Positions 1 through 12,767 of a stretch of 64,000 nt of DNA are shown here, in pieces. Positions within the stretch are counted from its first letter, which is position 1. Each line of letters begins with the position of its first letter. A model generated the notes under the pieces. The model saw only the letters and a list, made by a program, of their open reading frames with translations. It did no database searches and was not told the DNA's origin. This DNA is from Metridium senile. Lineage: Eukaryota > Cnidaria > Anthozoa > Actiniaria > Metridiidae. The position numbers were made by a program, and so were the translations under genes. The stretch covers positions 74,501 through 138,500 of the forward strand of contig OX459098.1 of assembly GCA_949775045.1 (NCBI GenBank). Direction: 5' to 3'.

Positions 1-3000
1 CCTTATGTAACCTTTGTTCATAGGTGAACAAAGGTCCCTAATGTAACTTTGTGATCCCTTTTGTAACCTTACCATGTGTGCAAAAGGGAAAAACGATCAC
101 TTATGTAACCTTTGTTCATAGGTGAACAAAGGTCCCTAATGTAACCTTGTTATTCCTTTTGTAACCTTACCATGTGTGCAAAAGGGAAAAACGATCCCTT
201 ATGTAACCTTTGTTCATAGGTGAACAAAGGTCCCTAATGTAACCTTGTGATCCCTTTTGTAACCTTACCATGGGTGCAAAAGGGAAAAACGATCCCTTAT
301 GTAACCTTTGTTCATAGGTGAACAAAGGTCCCTAATGTAACCTTGTGATCCCTTTTGTAACCTTACCATGTGTGCAAAAGGGAAAAACGATCCCTTATGT
401 AACCTTTGTTCATAGGTGAACAAAGGTCCCTAATGTAACCTTGTGATCCCTTTTGTAACCTTACCATGTGTGCAAAAGGGAAAAACGATCCCTTATGTAA
501 CCTTTGTTCATAGGTGAACAAAGGTCCCTAATGTAACCTTGTGAGCCCTGTTGTAACCTTACCATGTGTGCAAAAGGGAAAAACGATCCCTTATGTAACC
601 TTTGTTCATAGGTGAACAAAGGTCCCTAATGTAACTTTGTGATCCCTTTTGTAACCTTACCATGTGTGCAAAAGGGAAAAACGATCACTTATGTAACCTT
701 TGTTCATAGGTGAACAAAGGTCCCTAATGTAACCTTGTGATCCCTTTTGTAACCTTACCATGTGTGCAAAAGGGAAAAACGATCCCTTATGTAACCTTTG
801 TTCATAGGTGAACAAAGGTCCCTAATGTAATCTTGTGATCCCTTTTGTAACCTTACCATGTGTGCAAAAGGGAAAAACGATCCCTTATGTAACCTTTGTT
901 CATAGGTGAACAAAGGTCCCTAATGTAATCTTGTGATCCCTTTTGTAACCTTACCATGTGTGCAAAATAGAAAAACGATCCCTTATGTAACCTTTGTTCA
1001 TAGGTGAACAAAGTTCCTTAATGTAACCTTGTGATCCCTTTTGTAACCTTACCATGTGTGCAAAAGGGAAAAACGATCCCTTATGTAACCTTTGTTCATA
1101 GGTGAACAAAGGTCCCTAATATAACCTTGTGAGCCCTGTTGTAACCTTACCATGTGTGCAAAAGGGAAAAACGATCCCTTATGTAACCTTTGTTCATAGG
1201 TGAACAAAGGTCCCTAATGTAACTTTGTGATCCCTTTTGTAACCTTACCATGTGTGCAAAAGGGAAAAACGATCACTTATGTAACCTTTGTTCATAGGTG
1301 AACAAAGGTCCCTAATGTAACCTTGTGATCCCTTTTGTAACCTTACCATGTGTGCAAAAGGGAAAAACGATCCCTTATGTAACCTTTGTTCATAGGTGAA
1401 CAAAGGTCCCTAATGTAACTTTGTGATCCCTTTTGTAACCTTACCATGTGTGCAAAAGGGAAAAACGATCACTTATGTAACCTTTGTTCATAGGTGAACA
1501 AAGGTCCCTAATGTAACCTTGTTATTCCTTTTGTAACCTTACCATGTGTGCAAAAGGGAAAAACGATCCCTTATGTAACCTTTGTTCATAGGTGAACAAA
1601 GGTCCCTAATGTAACCTTGTGATCCCTTTTGTAACCTTACCATGTGTGCAAAAGGGAAAAACGATCCCTTATGTAACCTTTGTTCATAGGTGAACAAAGG
1701 TCCCTAATGTAATCTTGTGATCCCTTTTGTAACCTTACCATGTGTGCAAAAGGGAAAAACGATCCCTTATGTAACCTTTGTTCATAGGTGAACAAAGGTC
1801 CCTAATGTAATCTTGTGATCCCTTTTGTAACCTTACCATGTGTGCAAAATAGAAAAACGATCCCTTATGTAACCTTTGTTCATAGGTGAACAAAGTTCCT
1901 TAATGTAACCTTGTGATCCCTTTTGTAACCTTACCATGTGTGCAAAAGGGAAAAACGATCCCTTATGTAACCTTTGTTCATAGGTGAACAAAGGTCCCTA
2001 ATATAACCTTGTGAGCCCTGTTGTAACCTTACCATGTGTGCAAAAGGGAAAAACGATCCCTTATGTAACCTTTGTTCATAGGTGAACAAAGGTCCCTAAT
2101 GTAACTTTGTGATCCCTTTTGTAACCTTACCATGTGTGCAAAAGGGAAAAACGATCACTTATGTAACCTTTGTTCATAGGTGAACAAAGGTCCCTAATGT
2201 AACCTTGTGATCCCTTTTGTAACCTTACCATGTGTGCAAAAGGGAAAAACGATCCCTTATGTAACCTTTGTTCATAGGTGAACAAAGGTCCCTAATGTAA
2301 CTTTGTGATCCCTTTTGTAACCTTACCATGTGTGCAAAAGGGAAAAACGATCCCTTATGTAACCTTTGTTCATAGGTGAACAAAGGTCCCTAATGTAACC
2401 TTGTGATCCCTTTTGTAACCTTACCATGGGTGCCAAAGGGAAAAACGATCCCTTATGTAACCTTTGTTCATAGGTGAACAAAGGTCCCTAATGTAACCTT
2501 GTGATCCCTTTTGTAACCTTACCATGTGTGCAAAAGGGAAAAACGATCCCTTATGTAACCTTTGTTCATAGGTGAACAAAGGTCCCTAATGTAACCTTGT
2601 GATCCCTTTTGTAACCTTACCATGTGTGCAAAAGGGAAAAACGATCCCTTATGTAACCTTTGTTCATAGGTGAACAAAGGTCCCTAATGTAATCTTGTGA
2701 TCCCTTTTGTAACCTTACCATGTGTGCAAAATAGAAAAACGATCCCTTATGTAACCTTTGTTCATAGGTGAACAAAGGTCCCTAATGTAACCTTGTGAGC
2801 CCTGTTGTAACCTTACCATGTGTGCAAAAGGGAAAAACGATCCCTTATGTAACCTTTGTTCATAGGTGAACAAAGGTCCCTAATGTAACTTTGTGATCCC
2901 TTTTGTAACCTTACCATGTGTGCAAAAGGGAAAAACGATCACTTATGTAACCTTTGTTCATAGGTGAACAAAGGTTCCTAATGTAACCTTGTGATCCCTT

Positions 3001-4660
3001 TTGTAACCTTACCATGTGTGCAAAAGGGAAAAACGATCCCTTATGTAACCTTTGTTCATAGGTGAACAAAGGTCCTTAATGTAACCTTGTGATCCCTTTT
3101 GTAACCTTACCATGTGTGCAAAAGGGAAAAACGATCCCTTATGTAACCTTTGTTCATAGGTGAACAAAGGTCCCTAATGTAACCTTGTGAGCCCTGTTGT
3201 AACCTTACCATGTGTGCAAAAGGGAAAAACGATCCCTTATGTAACCTTTGTTCATAGGTGAACAAAGGTCCCTAATGTAATCTTGTGATCCCTTTTGTAA
3301 CCTTACCATGTGTGCAAAATAGAAAAACGATCCCTTATGTAACCTTTGTTCATAGGTGAACAAAGGTCCCTAATGTAACCTTGTGAGCCCTGTTGTAACC
3401 TTACCATGTGTGCAAAAGGGAAAAACGATCCCTTATGTAACCTTTGTTCATAGGTGAACAAAGGTCCCTATTGTAACCTTGTGATCATATCCCTTTTGTA
3501 ACCTTACCATGTGTGCAAAAGAAAAAAACGATCCCTTATGTAACCTTTGTTCATAGGTGAACAAAGGTCCCTAATGTAACCTTGTGATCCCTTTTGTAAC
3601 CTTACCATGTGTGCAAAAGGGAAAAACGATCCCTTATGTAACCTTTGTTCATAGGTGAACAAAGGTCCCTAATGTAACCTTGTGATCCCTTTTGTAACCT
3701 TACCATGTGTGCAAAAGAAAAAAACGATCCCTTATGTAACCTTTGTTCATAGGTGAACAAAGGTCCCTAATGTAACCTTGTGATCCCTTTTGTAACCTTA
3801 CCATGTGTGCAAAATAGAAAAACGATCGCTTATGTAACCTTTGTTCATAGGTGAACAAAGGTCCCTAATGTAACCTTGTGATCCCTTTTGTAACCTTACC
3901 ATGTGTGCAAAAGGGAAAAACGTTCCCTTATGTAACCTTTGTTCATAGGTAAACAAAGGTCCCTAATGTAACTTTGTGATCCCTTTTGTAACCTTACCAT
4001 GTGTGCAAAAGGGAAAAACAATCGCTTATGTAACCTTTGTTCATAGGTGAACAAAGGTCCCTAATGTAACCTTGTGATCCCTTTTGTAACCTTACCATGT
4101 GTGCAAAAGAAAAAAACGATCCCTTATGTAACCTTTGTTCATAGGTGAACAAAGGTCCCTAATGTAGCTTTGTGATCCCTTTTGTAACCTTACCATGTGT
4201 GCAAAAGGGAAAAACGATCCCTTATGTAACCTTTGTTCATAGGTGAACAAAGGTCCCTAATGTAACCTTGTGATCCCTTTTGTAACCTTACCATGTGTGC
4301 AAAAGGGAAAAACGATCCCTTATGTAACCTTTGTTCATAGGTGAACAAAGGTCCCTAATGTAACCTTGTGATCCCTTTTGTAAACTTACCATGTGTGCAA
4401 AAGGGAAAAACGATCCCTTATGTAACCTTTGTTCATAGGTGAACAAAGGTCCCTAATGTAACTTTGTGATCCCTTTTGTAACCTTACCATGTGTGCAAAA
4501 GGGAAAAACGATCACTTATGTAACCTTTGTTCATAGGTGAACAAAGGTCCCTAATGTAACCTTGTGATCCCTTTTGTAACCTTACCATGTGTGCAAAAGG
4601 GAAAAACGCTCCCTTATGTAACCTTTGTTCATAGGTGAACAAAGGTCCCTAATGTAACTT
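1..4660. repeat. 98-bp satellite array, left block
   Basis: About 47 head-to-tail monomers; the spacing of the 'acgat' marker is exactly 98 bp between successive copies. Each monomer contains a perfect 11-bp inverted repeat with a 4-nt loop (ACCTTTGTTCA / TGAACAAAGGT) and a second pair, CCCTTTTG / CAAAAGGG. It also has three copies of a GTAACCTT-like submotif. Variant monomers (gagccctgttg, gatcactt, aaaatagaaaa) recur in a fixed order, which shows block duplication. The array runs off the left edge of the window. No gene is seen in it. Confidence 0.97.
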
Positions 4661-7600
4661 TAATAATAATAACTTTATTATAGCCCTTTACACAAGTTTC
4701 AAAGTGCTTTACAAAATTACATGATCAAAAATTCCTAAAAATTACATATGATAAATATATATAAAATGATAACTATTTACTAATAAAACTATCTACAAAT
4801 AAGCATTTAAAAGGAAAACTACAGATCTAATATATATTATAAATATGCTTCTTTAAATAAATACGTTTTAAGTTTCTTCTTAAAAATATTTACACTATCA
4901 CATAATCTTATATCTTGAGGAAGATTATTCCATAAAATGGGACCACAGACGGAAAAAGCTCGTGATCCATACGTCTGTAATTTAAACTTAGGTATAGCTA
5001 GTAAACCTTTATTAGATGACCTAAGAACACGAGACGGTTGATAATTATGTATTAACTCACTAATATAAATTGGTGAAATACCATTTAGTGCTTTATATAC
5101 AAAAAGAAGAATCTTATATTTTATTCTTTGCTCTACCGGGAGCCAATGTAACTCCATCAATACCGGTGTAATATGATCGTATTTCTTAGACTGACTTATA
5201 ACTCTGGCTGCACTATTCAGAACATATTGCAAACGTTGTATAAGATGTTTGGGTAAACCAAACAACAAAGAATTACAAAAATCTATCTTAGACGTTACGA
5301 AAGCATGTACTAGGACTTTAGTAGTATCATAGCTTAAATATTTTCTAACACGTGATAGATTTCTAAGATGGTAAAAAGCTGACTGACAAACTGTGGTTAT
5401 CTGTTTTTCAAAACATAGAGTCCTATCAAAAACTACCCCAATGTTTCTTGCATTATCAGAGACTTTAATGAGTTCATTAGCAGCATAAATAGAGTCTAGT
5501 GGTGGTGTTGGACGATGCTGTGCATGAAGTAGCAGGAATTCTGTCTTATCGTTATTTAGTTTCAAGTTGTTACTCATCATCCAGCTATCAATATCACGTA
5601 TGCATGCTTCAACTTTGTGCTTACACGATACCATATCATTTCCAACGGAGCAATTAAATGTGTAATAGACCTGTGTGTCATCTGCATAGAAATGGAAAGA
5701 AACGCCATGATGTCGCATTATGTCACCTAGTGGAGACGTGTACAACGTAAACAAGACAGGGCCCAAAACAGATCCCTGAGGTACACCAAACTCCAGGTTG
5801 ATTGAGTCAGATGATTCATTTTCGACATGGATGACTTGTGTACGATCATTTAGATAGGATTGAAACCATGACAAAGCTTTTCCACGAACCCCAAAACGAG
5901 AAGACAGTCTTGATAGTAGAATATGGTGAGCAACCGTGTCAAAGGCTGATGACAAGTCTAGAAGTAACAAAACGACACATCTGTCATCATCAATGGCTCG
6001 AAGAATGTCATTTTGTACTCTTAGAAGGGCGGTTTCCGTACCATGACACACTTTATAAGCAGATTGAAAACATTCGGTCAAATTATTGCCATTCAAATAG
6101 TCATTTAGTTGAGACCCAACCACCTTCTCACAGCATTTGGAGACAAAAGGAAGATTTGATATTGGTCTGTAGTTAAGTAGTACTTCATGGTCAAGCGATG
6201 GCTTTTTAAGTAGAGGATACACAGCAGCTTCCTTTAGAGATTTAGGCAGTTCAGAAAATTCCAGAGATAGATTGACAATACGGGTGATTATAGGATACAA
6301 TACATCAGTACACTCTTTCATGATGGACGATGGAATGGGATCCAGAACACAAGACTTGATAGTTGACACACCAACAAGAGATGTTAGATCCTCAACAGTG
6401 ATTTGCTGGAACTTGCACAATTCTGATCGACAGCTGTTTGTATCAGGAAATGGATCAACAATATCTGCACTTTTAGCCTTGAGGTCGCTACTGAGTTTAG
6501 AGATCTTACCATGGAATAACTCAGCAAACTTATTAGCAAGAGATCTATTGCAGTCAGATGAAGGCAGTTTCTTCTCTGGTTTACGATGGAGTAATTTATC
6601 TACAGTTGAGAATAGTGCTTTGGGATTTGACTGATTCTTGTTGATCAGAGTAGAATAGTATGCCATCTTAGAATCATGAATACACTTGTTGACCACCTTA
6701 CATTGTTCTACGAACATGTCTTTATGAACAGTCAATCCTGATTTAAGCCAATGTCTTTCCAATCTACGCCTCTTTTGTTTCTCAACTTTAATATTCTCAG
6801 AATACCATGGTGCGGATGGTCGTAGTGTAATGCAGCATGTCTTCATAGGAGCATGTTTGTCGAGCAGATATGTAAGGTCTTGATCATAACTACTGACAAG
6901 GTCAGCAACATCTATGGTACTATCGTCTACAGCAACAACTGGCAATTGAGTCAGATCTTGTTGAAACGTTTGAATGTTTATAGACTTGATTTTTCGGTAA
7001 GAAATTGTCTTTCTTTCAAATGGTGGCTTAGTTAAAGATAGTAAACAGTTGACTGCATAATGGTCGGATATGGCCGGATCTGTCACTGAGAACCTGCTTG
7101 CACAGGACTCATCCGATCTTGTTATAATAAGGTCCAAAGTATGTCCACTTTTGTGAGTAGGTGAAGTTATATGTTGAATCAAATTAAAAGTATGAAGCAG
7201 TTGAATAAATCGGTGAGTAGTAGCGTCAGTTGGTTTATCTACATGAAAATTAAAGTCACCAACAATTAGCAAAGAACCACAAGTAGTTACCAATTGTTCA
7301 AGAAGTTTAGGAAATTCTTCAAAAAAGAGAGCTAGTGTGCCGCCATTTGACTTTGATGGAGGAGGTCGATAAACCACAACAAGTCGCAGAGTGACATTAG
7401 ACATTTTTCATAGTAACAGATCAATGAACTCGAAAGACTTGAAAGAATGTTTTATGTTGGTTTGTTTTTTAAACTTAAGAGTTTTCTTATGAAGAACAGC
7501 CACTCCGCCGCCACGCGATCCTCTTGAATTACTTGACAAAGTATAGCCAGTTGGACATATTTCAGAAACCACATTTCCATCAGTCGAAGAAAGCCATGTT

Positions 7601-8227
7601 TCAGTCAGTGCAAGAATATCCATATCCAGATCAACTACATAGTCTTTTAATGCAAGTGTCTTGTTTCTGACAGATCTTGAGTTCAAAAGAGAAAAATTCA
7701 CCGCATTTGATCCACGTAAAACCGGTTGAAATGGCAATCTTTCGATGGTTATTACATTGTTGACATTGCGAGTTATCCGACCATGACTAGGTTTGTAATT
7801 ATTCAAGTTGCAAGTTGGTCTATGCAAATTAGGTAAAGAAGTACGTCTCGAAATTACAGGTTTAATAGCGTTAGTTTTACTATTTGTCGATGACGAATAT
7901 CCTCCACGATGTCCACGGAAGCTTCGAAGGAGACCCATTGACTTTAAATTCATCCAGGTAGAGTGTTCTAAAGGTCTTTTTAAAAATTGACTTGACGTTG
8001 ATGATGGACAATGGCGGGAAGTTTGAATACCAGTAGTAATACATTTCCACCAAAAGCACCGTGATATAAGGAAATTTCTTGAATATGTGATCATTTTTAG
8101 ATACGAAAGTACTAATAAAGCAATAGTACTTGAAGTCTCAGCAAAAAGAAGAAACGTAATAGGTAAAAATGAAATAAAATTCAAGGAGCTAGAATTGAGC
8201 AGCTACTCAACGAGCGCTCATGCATAT
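4661..8227 (-). mobile_element. CR1/L2-type non-LTR retrotransposon inserted in the 98-bp satellite
   Basis: The element reads on the minus strand, with its 5' end at 8,227 and its 3' end at 4,661. It interrupts the 98-bp satellite, which resumes at about the same point of the unit on the other side. TAACTT occurs at both junctions (4,655-4,660 and 8,228-8,233), consistent with a short target-site duplication. The 3' end finishes in a short TTA microsatellite tail, as in CR1/L2 elements. The 5' leader before the first ATG is about 43 nt. No separate ORF1 is present, so it may be slightly 5'-truncated or belong to a single-ORF lineage. Confidence 0.9.
4837..8184 (-). pseudogene. LINE endonuclease-reverse transcriptase ORF broken by one in-frame TGA
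   Basis: One frame runs from 8,184 to 4,837 with a single TGA at 7,408-7,410, giving blocks of 258 and 855 aa. The upstream block holds a basic N-terminus and the start of an apurinic-type endonuclease (SLLNSRSVRNKT, ALTETWL, RGGGVAVL). The downstream block continues the endonuclease (VVYRPP, GDFNFH, SDHYAV) and then the reverse transcriptase: LNYRPISNL, LDLSSAFDTV, GVPQGSVLGP, FYADDTQVYY and LNNDKTEFLL. The C-terminus has the LHWLPVEQRIKYKI and FSVCGPILWNNLP signatures typical of CR1/L2 elements. All catalytic motifs are present, so this is a young copy inactivated by one nonsense change or a sequencing error. It is a cellular retrotransposon, not a virus. Confidence 0.9.
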
Positions 8228-11200
8228 TAACTTGTGATCCCTTTTGTAACCTTACCATGTGTGCAAAAGGGAAAAACGATCACTTATGTAACCTTTGTTC
8301 ATAGGTGAACAAAGGTCCCTAATGTAACCTTGTGATCCCTTTTTTAACCTTACCATGTGTGCAAAAGGGAAAAACGATCCCTTATGTAACCTTTGTTCAT
8401 AGGTGAACAAAGGTCCCTAATGTAACCTTGTGATCCCTTTTGTAACCTTACCATGTGTGCAAAAGGGAAAAACGATCCCTGATGTAACCTTTGTTCATAG
8501 GTGAACAAAGGTCCCTAATGTAACCTTGTGATCCCTTTTTTAACCTTACCATGTGTGCAAAAGGGAAAAACGATCCCTTATGTAACCTTTGTTCATAGGT
8601 GAACAAAGGTCCCTAATGTAACCTTGTGATCCCTTTTGTAACCTTACCATGTGTGCAAAAGGGAAAAACGATCCCTGATGTAACCTTTGTTCATAGGTGA
8701 ACAAAGGTCCCTAATGTAACCTTGTGATCCCTTTTGTAACCTTACCATGTGTGCAAAATAGAAAAACGATCGCTTATGTAACCTTTGTTCATAGGTGAAC
8801 AAAGGTCACTAATGTAACCTTGTGATCCCTTTTGTAACCTTACCATGTGTGCAAAAGGGAAAAACGTTCCCTTATGTAACCTTTGTTCATAGGTAAACAA
8901 AGGTCCCTAATGTAACTTTGTGATCCCTTTTGTAACCTTACCATGTGTGCAAAAGGGAAAAACGATCCCTTATGTAACCTTTGTTCATAGGTGAACAAAG
9001 GTCCCTAATGTAACCTTGTGATCCCTTTTGTAACCTTACCATGTGTGCAAAAGAAAAAAACGATCCCTTATGTAACCTTTGTTCATAGGTGAACAAAGGT
9101 CCCTAATGTAGCTTTGTGATCCCTTTTGTAACCTTACCATGTGTGCAAAAGGGAAAAACGATCCCTTATGTAACCTTTCTTCATAGGTGAACAAAGGTCC
9201 CTAATGTAACCTTGTGATCCCTTTTGTATCCTTACCATGTGTGCAAAATAGAAAAACGATCGCTTATGTAACCTTTGTTCATAGGTGAACAAAGGTCCCT
9301 AATGTAACCTTGTGATCCCTTTTGTAACCTTACCATGTGTGCAAAAGGGAAAAACGTTCCCTTATGTAACCTTTGTTCATACGTGAACAAAGGTCCCTAA
9401 TGTAACCTTGTGATCCCTTTTGTAACCTTACCATGTGTGCAAAAGGGAAAAACGATCCCTTATGTAACCTTTGTTCATAGGTGTACAAAGGTCCCTAATG
9501 TAACCTTGTGATCCCTTTTGTAACCTTACCATGTGTGCAAAAGGGAAAAACGATCCCTTATGTAACCTTTGTTCATAGGTGAACAAAGGTCCCTAATGTA
9601 ACCTTGTGATCCCTTTTGTAACCTTACCATGTGTACAAAAGAAAAAAACGATCCCTTATGTAACCTTTGTTCATAGGTGAACAAAGGTCCCTAATGTAAC
9701 TTTGTGATCCCTTTTGTAACCTTACCATGTGTGCAAAAGGGAAAAACGATCCCTTATGTAACCTTTGTTCATAGGTGAACAAAGGTCGCTAATGTAACCT
9801 TGTGATCCCTTTTGTAACCTTACCATGTGTGCAAAATAGAAAAACGATCGCTTATGTAACCTTTGTTCATAGGTGAACAAAGGTCCCTAATGTAACCTTG
9901 TGATCCCTTTTGTAACCTTACCATGTGTGCAAAAGGGAAAAACATTCCCTTATGTAACCTTTGTTCATAGGTGAACAAAGGTCCCTAATGTAACTTTGTG
10001 ATCCCTTTTGTAACCTTACCATGTGTGCAAAAGGGAAAAACGATCCCTTATGTAACCTTTGTTCATAGGTGAACAAAGGTCCCTAATGTAACCTTGTGAT
10101 CCCTTTTGTAACCTTACCATGTGTGCAAAAGGGAAAAACGATCCCTTATGTAACCTTTGTTCATAGGTGTACAAAGGTCCCTAATGTAACCTTGTGATCC
10201 CTTTTGTAACCTTACCATGTGTGCAAAAGGGAAAAACGATCCCTTATGTAACCTTTGTTCATAGGTGAACAAAGGACCCTAATGTAACTTTGTTATCCCT
10301 TTTGTAACCTTACCATGTGTGCAAAAGGGAAAAACGATCCCTGATGTAACCTTTGTTCATAGGTGAACAAAGGTCCCTAATGTAACCTTGTGATCCCTTT
10401 TGTAACCTTACCATGTGTGCAAAAGGGAAAAACGATCCCTTATGTAACCTTTGTTCATAGGTGTACAAAGGTCCCTAATGTAACCTTGTGATCCCTTTTG
10501 TAACCTTACCATGTGTGCAAAAGGGAAAAACGATCCCTTATGTAATCTTTGTTCATAGGTGTACAAAGGTCCCTAATGTAACTTTGTGATCCCTTTTGTA
10601 ACCTTACCATGTGTGCAAAAGGGAAAAACGATCCCTGATGTAACCTTTGTTCATAGGTGAACAAAGGACTCTAATGTAACCTTGTGATCCCTTTTGTAAC
10701 CTTACCATGTGTGCCAAAGGGAAAAACGATCCCTGATGTAACCTTTGTTCATAGGTGAGCAAAGGTCCCTAATGTAACCTTGTGATCCCTTTTGTAACCT
10801 TACCATGTGTGCAAAAGGGAAAAACGATCCCTTATGTAACCTTTGTTCATAGGTGTACAAAGGTCCCTAATGTAACCTTGTGATCCCTTTTGTAACCTTA
10901 CCATGTGTGCAAAAGGGAAAAACGATCCCTTATGTAACCTTTGTTCATAGGTGTACAAAGGTCCCTACTGTAACTTTGTGATCCCTTTTGTAACCTTACC
11001 ATGTGTGCAAAAGGGAAAAACGATCCCTGATGTAACCTGTGTTCATAGGTGAACAAAGGTCGCCAATGTAACCTTGTGATCCCTTTTGTAACCTTACCAT
11101 GTGTGCAAAAGGGAAAAACGATCCCTTATGTAACCTTTGTTCATAGGTGAACAAAGGTCCCTAATGTAACCTTGTGATCCCTTTTGTAACCTTACCATGT

Positions 11201-11688
11201 GTGCAAAAGGGAAAAACGATCCCTTATGTAACCTTTGTTCATAGGTGAACAAAGGTCCCTAATGTAACTTTGTGATCCCTTTTGTAACCTTACCATGTGT
11301 GCAAAAGGGAAAAACGATCCCTTATGTAACCTTTGTTCATAGGTGAACAAAGGTCCCTAATGTAACCTTGTGATCCCTTTTGTAACCTTACCATGTGTGC
11401 AAAAGGGAAAAACGATCCCTTATGTAACCTTTGTTCATAGGTGAACAAAGGTCCCTAATGTAACTTTGTGATCCTTTTTGTAACCTTACCATGGGTGCAA
11501 AAGGGAAAAACGGTCCCTTATGTAACCTTTGTTCATAGGTGAAGAAAGGTCCCTAAAGTAACTTTGTGATCCTTTTTGTAACCTTACCATGGGTGCAAAA
11601 GGGAAAAACGTTCCCTTATGTAACCTTTGTTCATAGGTGAACAAAGGTCCCTAATGTAACTTTGTGATCCTTTTTGTAACCTTACCAT
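8228..11688. repeat. 98-bp satellite array, right block
   Basis: This continues the left array beyond the LINE, about 35 monomers. Monomers here carry more scattered variants (ggtgtacaaagg, acattccctta, aaagaaaaaaac) than the left block. The last monomer stops at 'cttaccatg' and is followed directly by a fragment of the 40-bp satellite found from about 13,700 onward. Confidence 0.96.
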
Positions 11689-11930
11689 GTAATTACTGTG
11701 ATTGTAAACGGAATTAAAAATAAATAGGTAAATAAAAAATAAATAAATATATAAAAAATAAATAAATAAGAAATAAACAATCAAATATTCTTGTTTTATG
11801 TTTTTTTAACTATCTTTTTCAAAACATGGGAAGCACTGTTGCACTGGGAATAGACCCATTCAGTTTCAATGTTTATTTACCCACTGCAAAACACATGTTC
11901 ATTCCCGTTGGATTTAATCATTTGTTATGC
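11689..11930. other. Satellite junction and A/T-rich spacer
   Basis: About 24 bp match the 40-bp satellite (taattactgtgattgtaaac). This is followed by an imperfect run of AAATAAATA-type low-complexity sequence to about 11,790 and then ordinary AT-rich DNA. No coding potential is seen. Confidence 0.7.
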
Positions 11931-11939
11931 ATAAATATT

Positions 11940-12150
11940 TTAATACTTGACATAAACCCGGCGTAACTAATTGATAAAAAAGTTAATTGCCATCAATTGA
12001 TAAAAATTGATATCAATTTTAATAACTGGTTATCAATTGATATCAAAAATAGATAATAATTGATAGCCAATATTCGAGTGAGTCCAATTGATAAGAATTG
12101 ATAAATGATTGATAAAAAATGATAATCAATTGATAAAAATTGATAAAAAA
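11940..12150. repeat. TTGATAA/TTATCAA palindromic block, copy 1
   Basis: Dense irregular repetition of attgataa, ttatcaattgata and ttgatatcaa. Many copies lie in both orientations, so the block is highly self-complementary. A related block lies at 13,340-13,500. Confidence 0.8.
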
Positions 12151-12208
12151 GACAAGAAACCATGCCAGTAACAAAACAATGTATATACGAGTTAAAGACC
12201 TATACATA

Positions 12209-12578
12209 CCCCGTTCACACCAAAACTTGTTTAGTTAAACCGTGCAGTGTTTCTATTAAACAAAATGTTTAGAAACTAGAAAGCTTCAATGTATTTATTT
12301 TATCTCAGTCGAATATGTTCCGTACAAGATGAAGGATAGCTTATATATGTATTATTTCATCAAATAGAGAACAATGATTGGAAATAATTTTCTTAACATG
12401 TTTAGTTAAACGACTTTATAACATTTTTTTTGTAAATGTTTTTGTCACTCAGTATATATACTGAGAACCAGCTGAGACCCGAATTTGTCTTCAGAACAAT
12501 TTGAGATTATTTACACTTGACGAAAACATACTTGACAGTTTACTTTATAACATGTTTAAGCTATATTGTGAACGGGGG
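12209..12578. mobile_element. Short foldback (MITE-like) element
   Basis: Terminal inverted repeats CCCCGTTCACA (12,209) and TGTGAACGGGG (ending 12,578) are flanked on both sides by ATA, a possible 3-bp target duplication. The inside is AT-rich with GTTTAGTTAAAC-type motifs in both orientations and no open frame. The 3-bp duplication would fit a PIF/Harbinger-like origin, but this is not proved. Confidence 0.6.
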
Positions 12579-12767
12579 ATAGGAATATCCTGTTTTTGAA
12601 CTAATTTATGTATAATTGACTTTCAATTACAATCATATGGCGATTTCTGACCAAGTTGGCCGCGGTCATCCTCGATTAATCTAAGTGCAGGACCCTTTTC
12701 TCCCCTTTTTTTCTGAACAGTAAACCTATTCCAACACGGACATCAAAACAACAATCTTGATAGCCGG

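Noticed and set aside
1..4660. Could the palindromic 98-bp array be a CRISPR array?
   Set aside because: The whole unit is conserved, with no unique spacers; the DNA is eukaryotic and no cas genes are present. The 22,025-22,760 and 33,037-35,845 arrays fail for the same reason.
1..4660. Telomeric or subtelomeric repeat
   Set aside because: No TTAGGG-type array is present; gggttagtt-like words near 15,760 occur only twice.
5838..7035. Plus-strand ORFs opposite the LINE (112, 120 and 60 aa)
   Set aside because: Antisense shadows of the LINE coding strand.
4837..8184. Retrovirus or LTR element
   Set aside because: No gag, protease, integrase or LTRs; the endonuclease-RT order and 3' tail are those of a non-LTR LINE.
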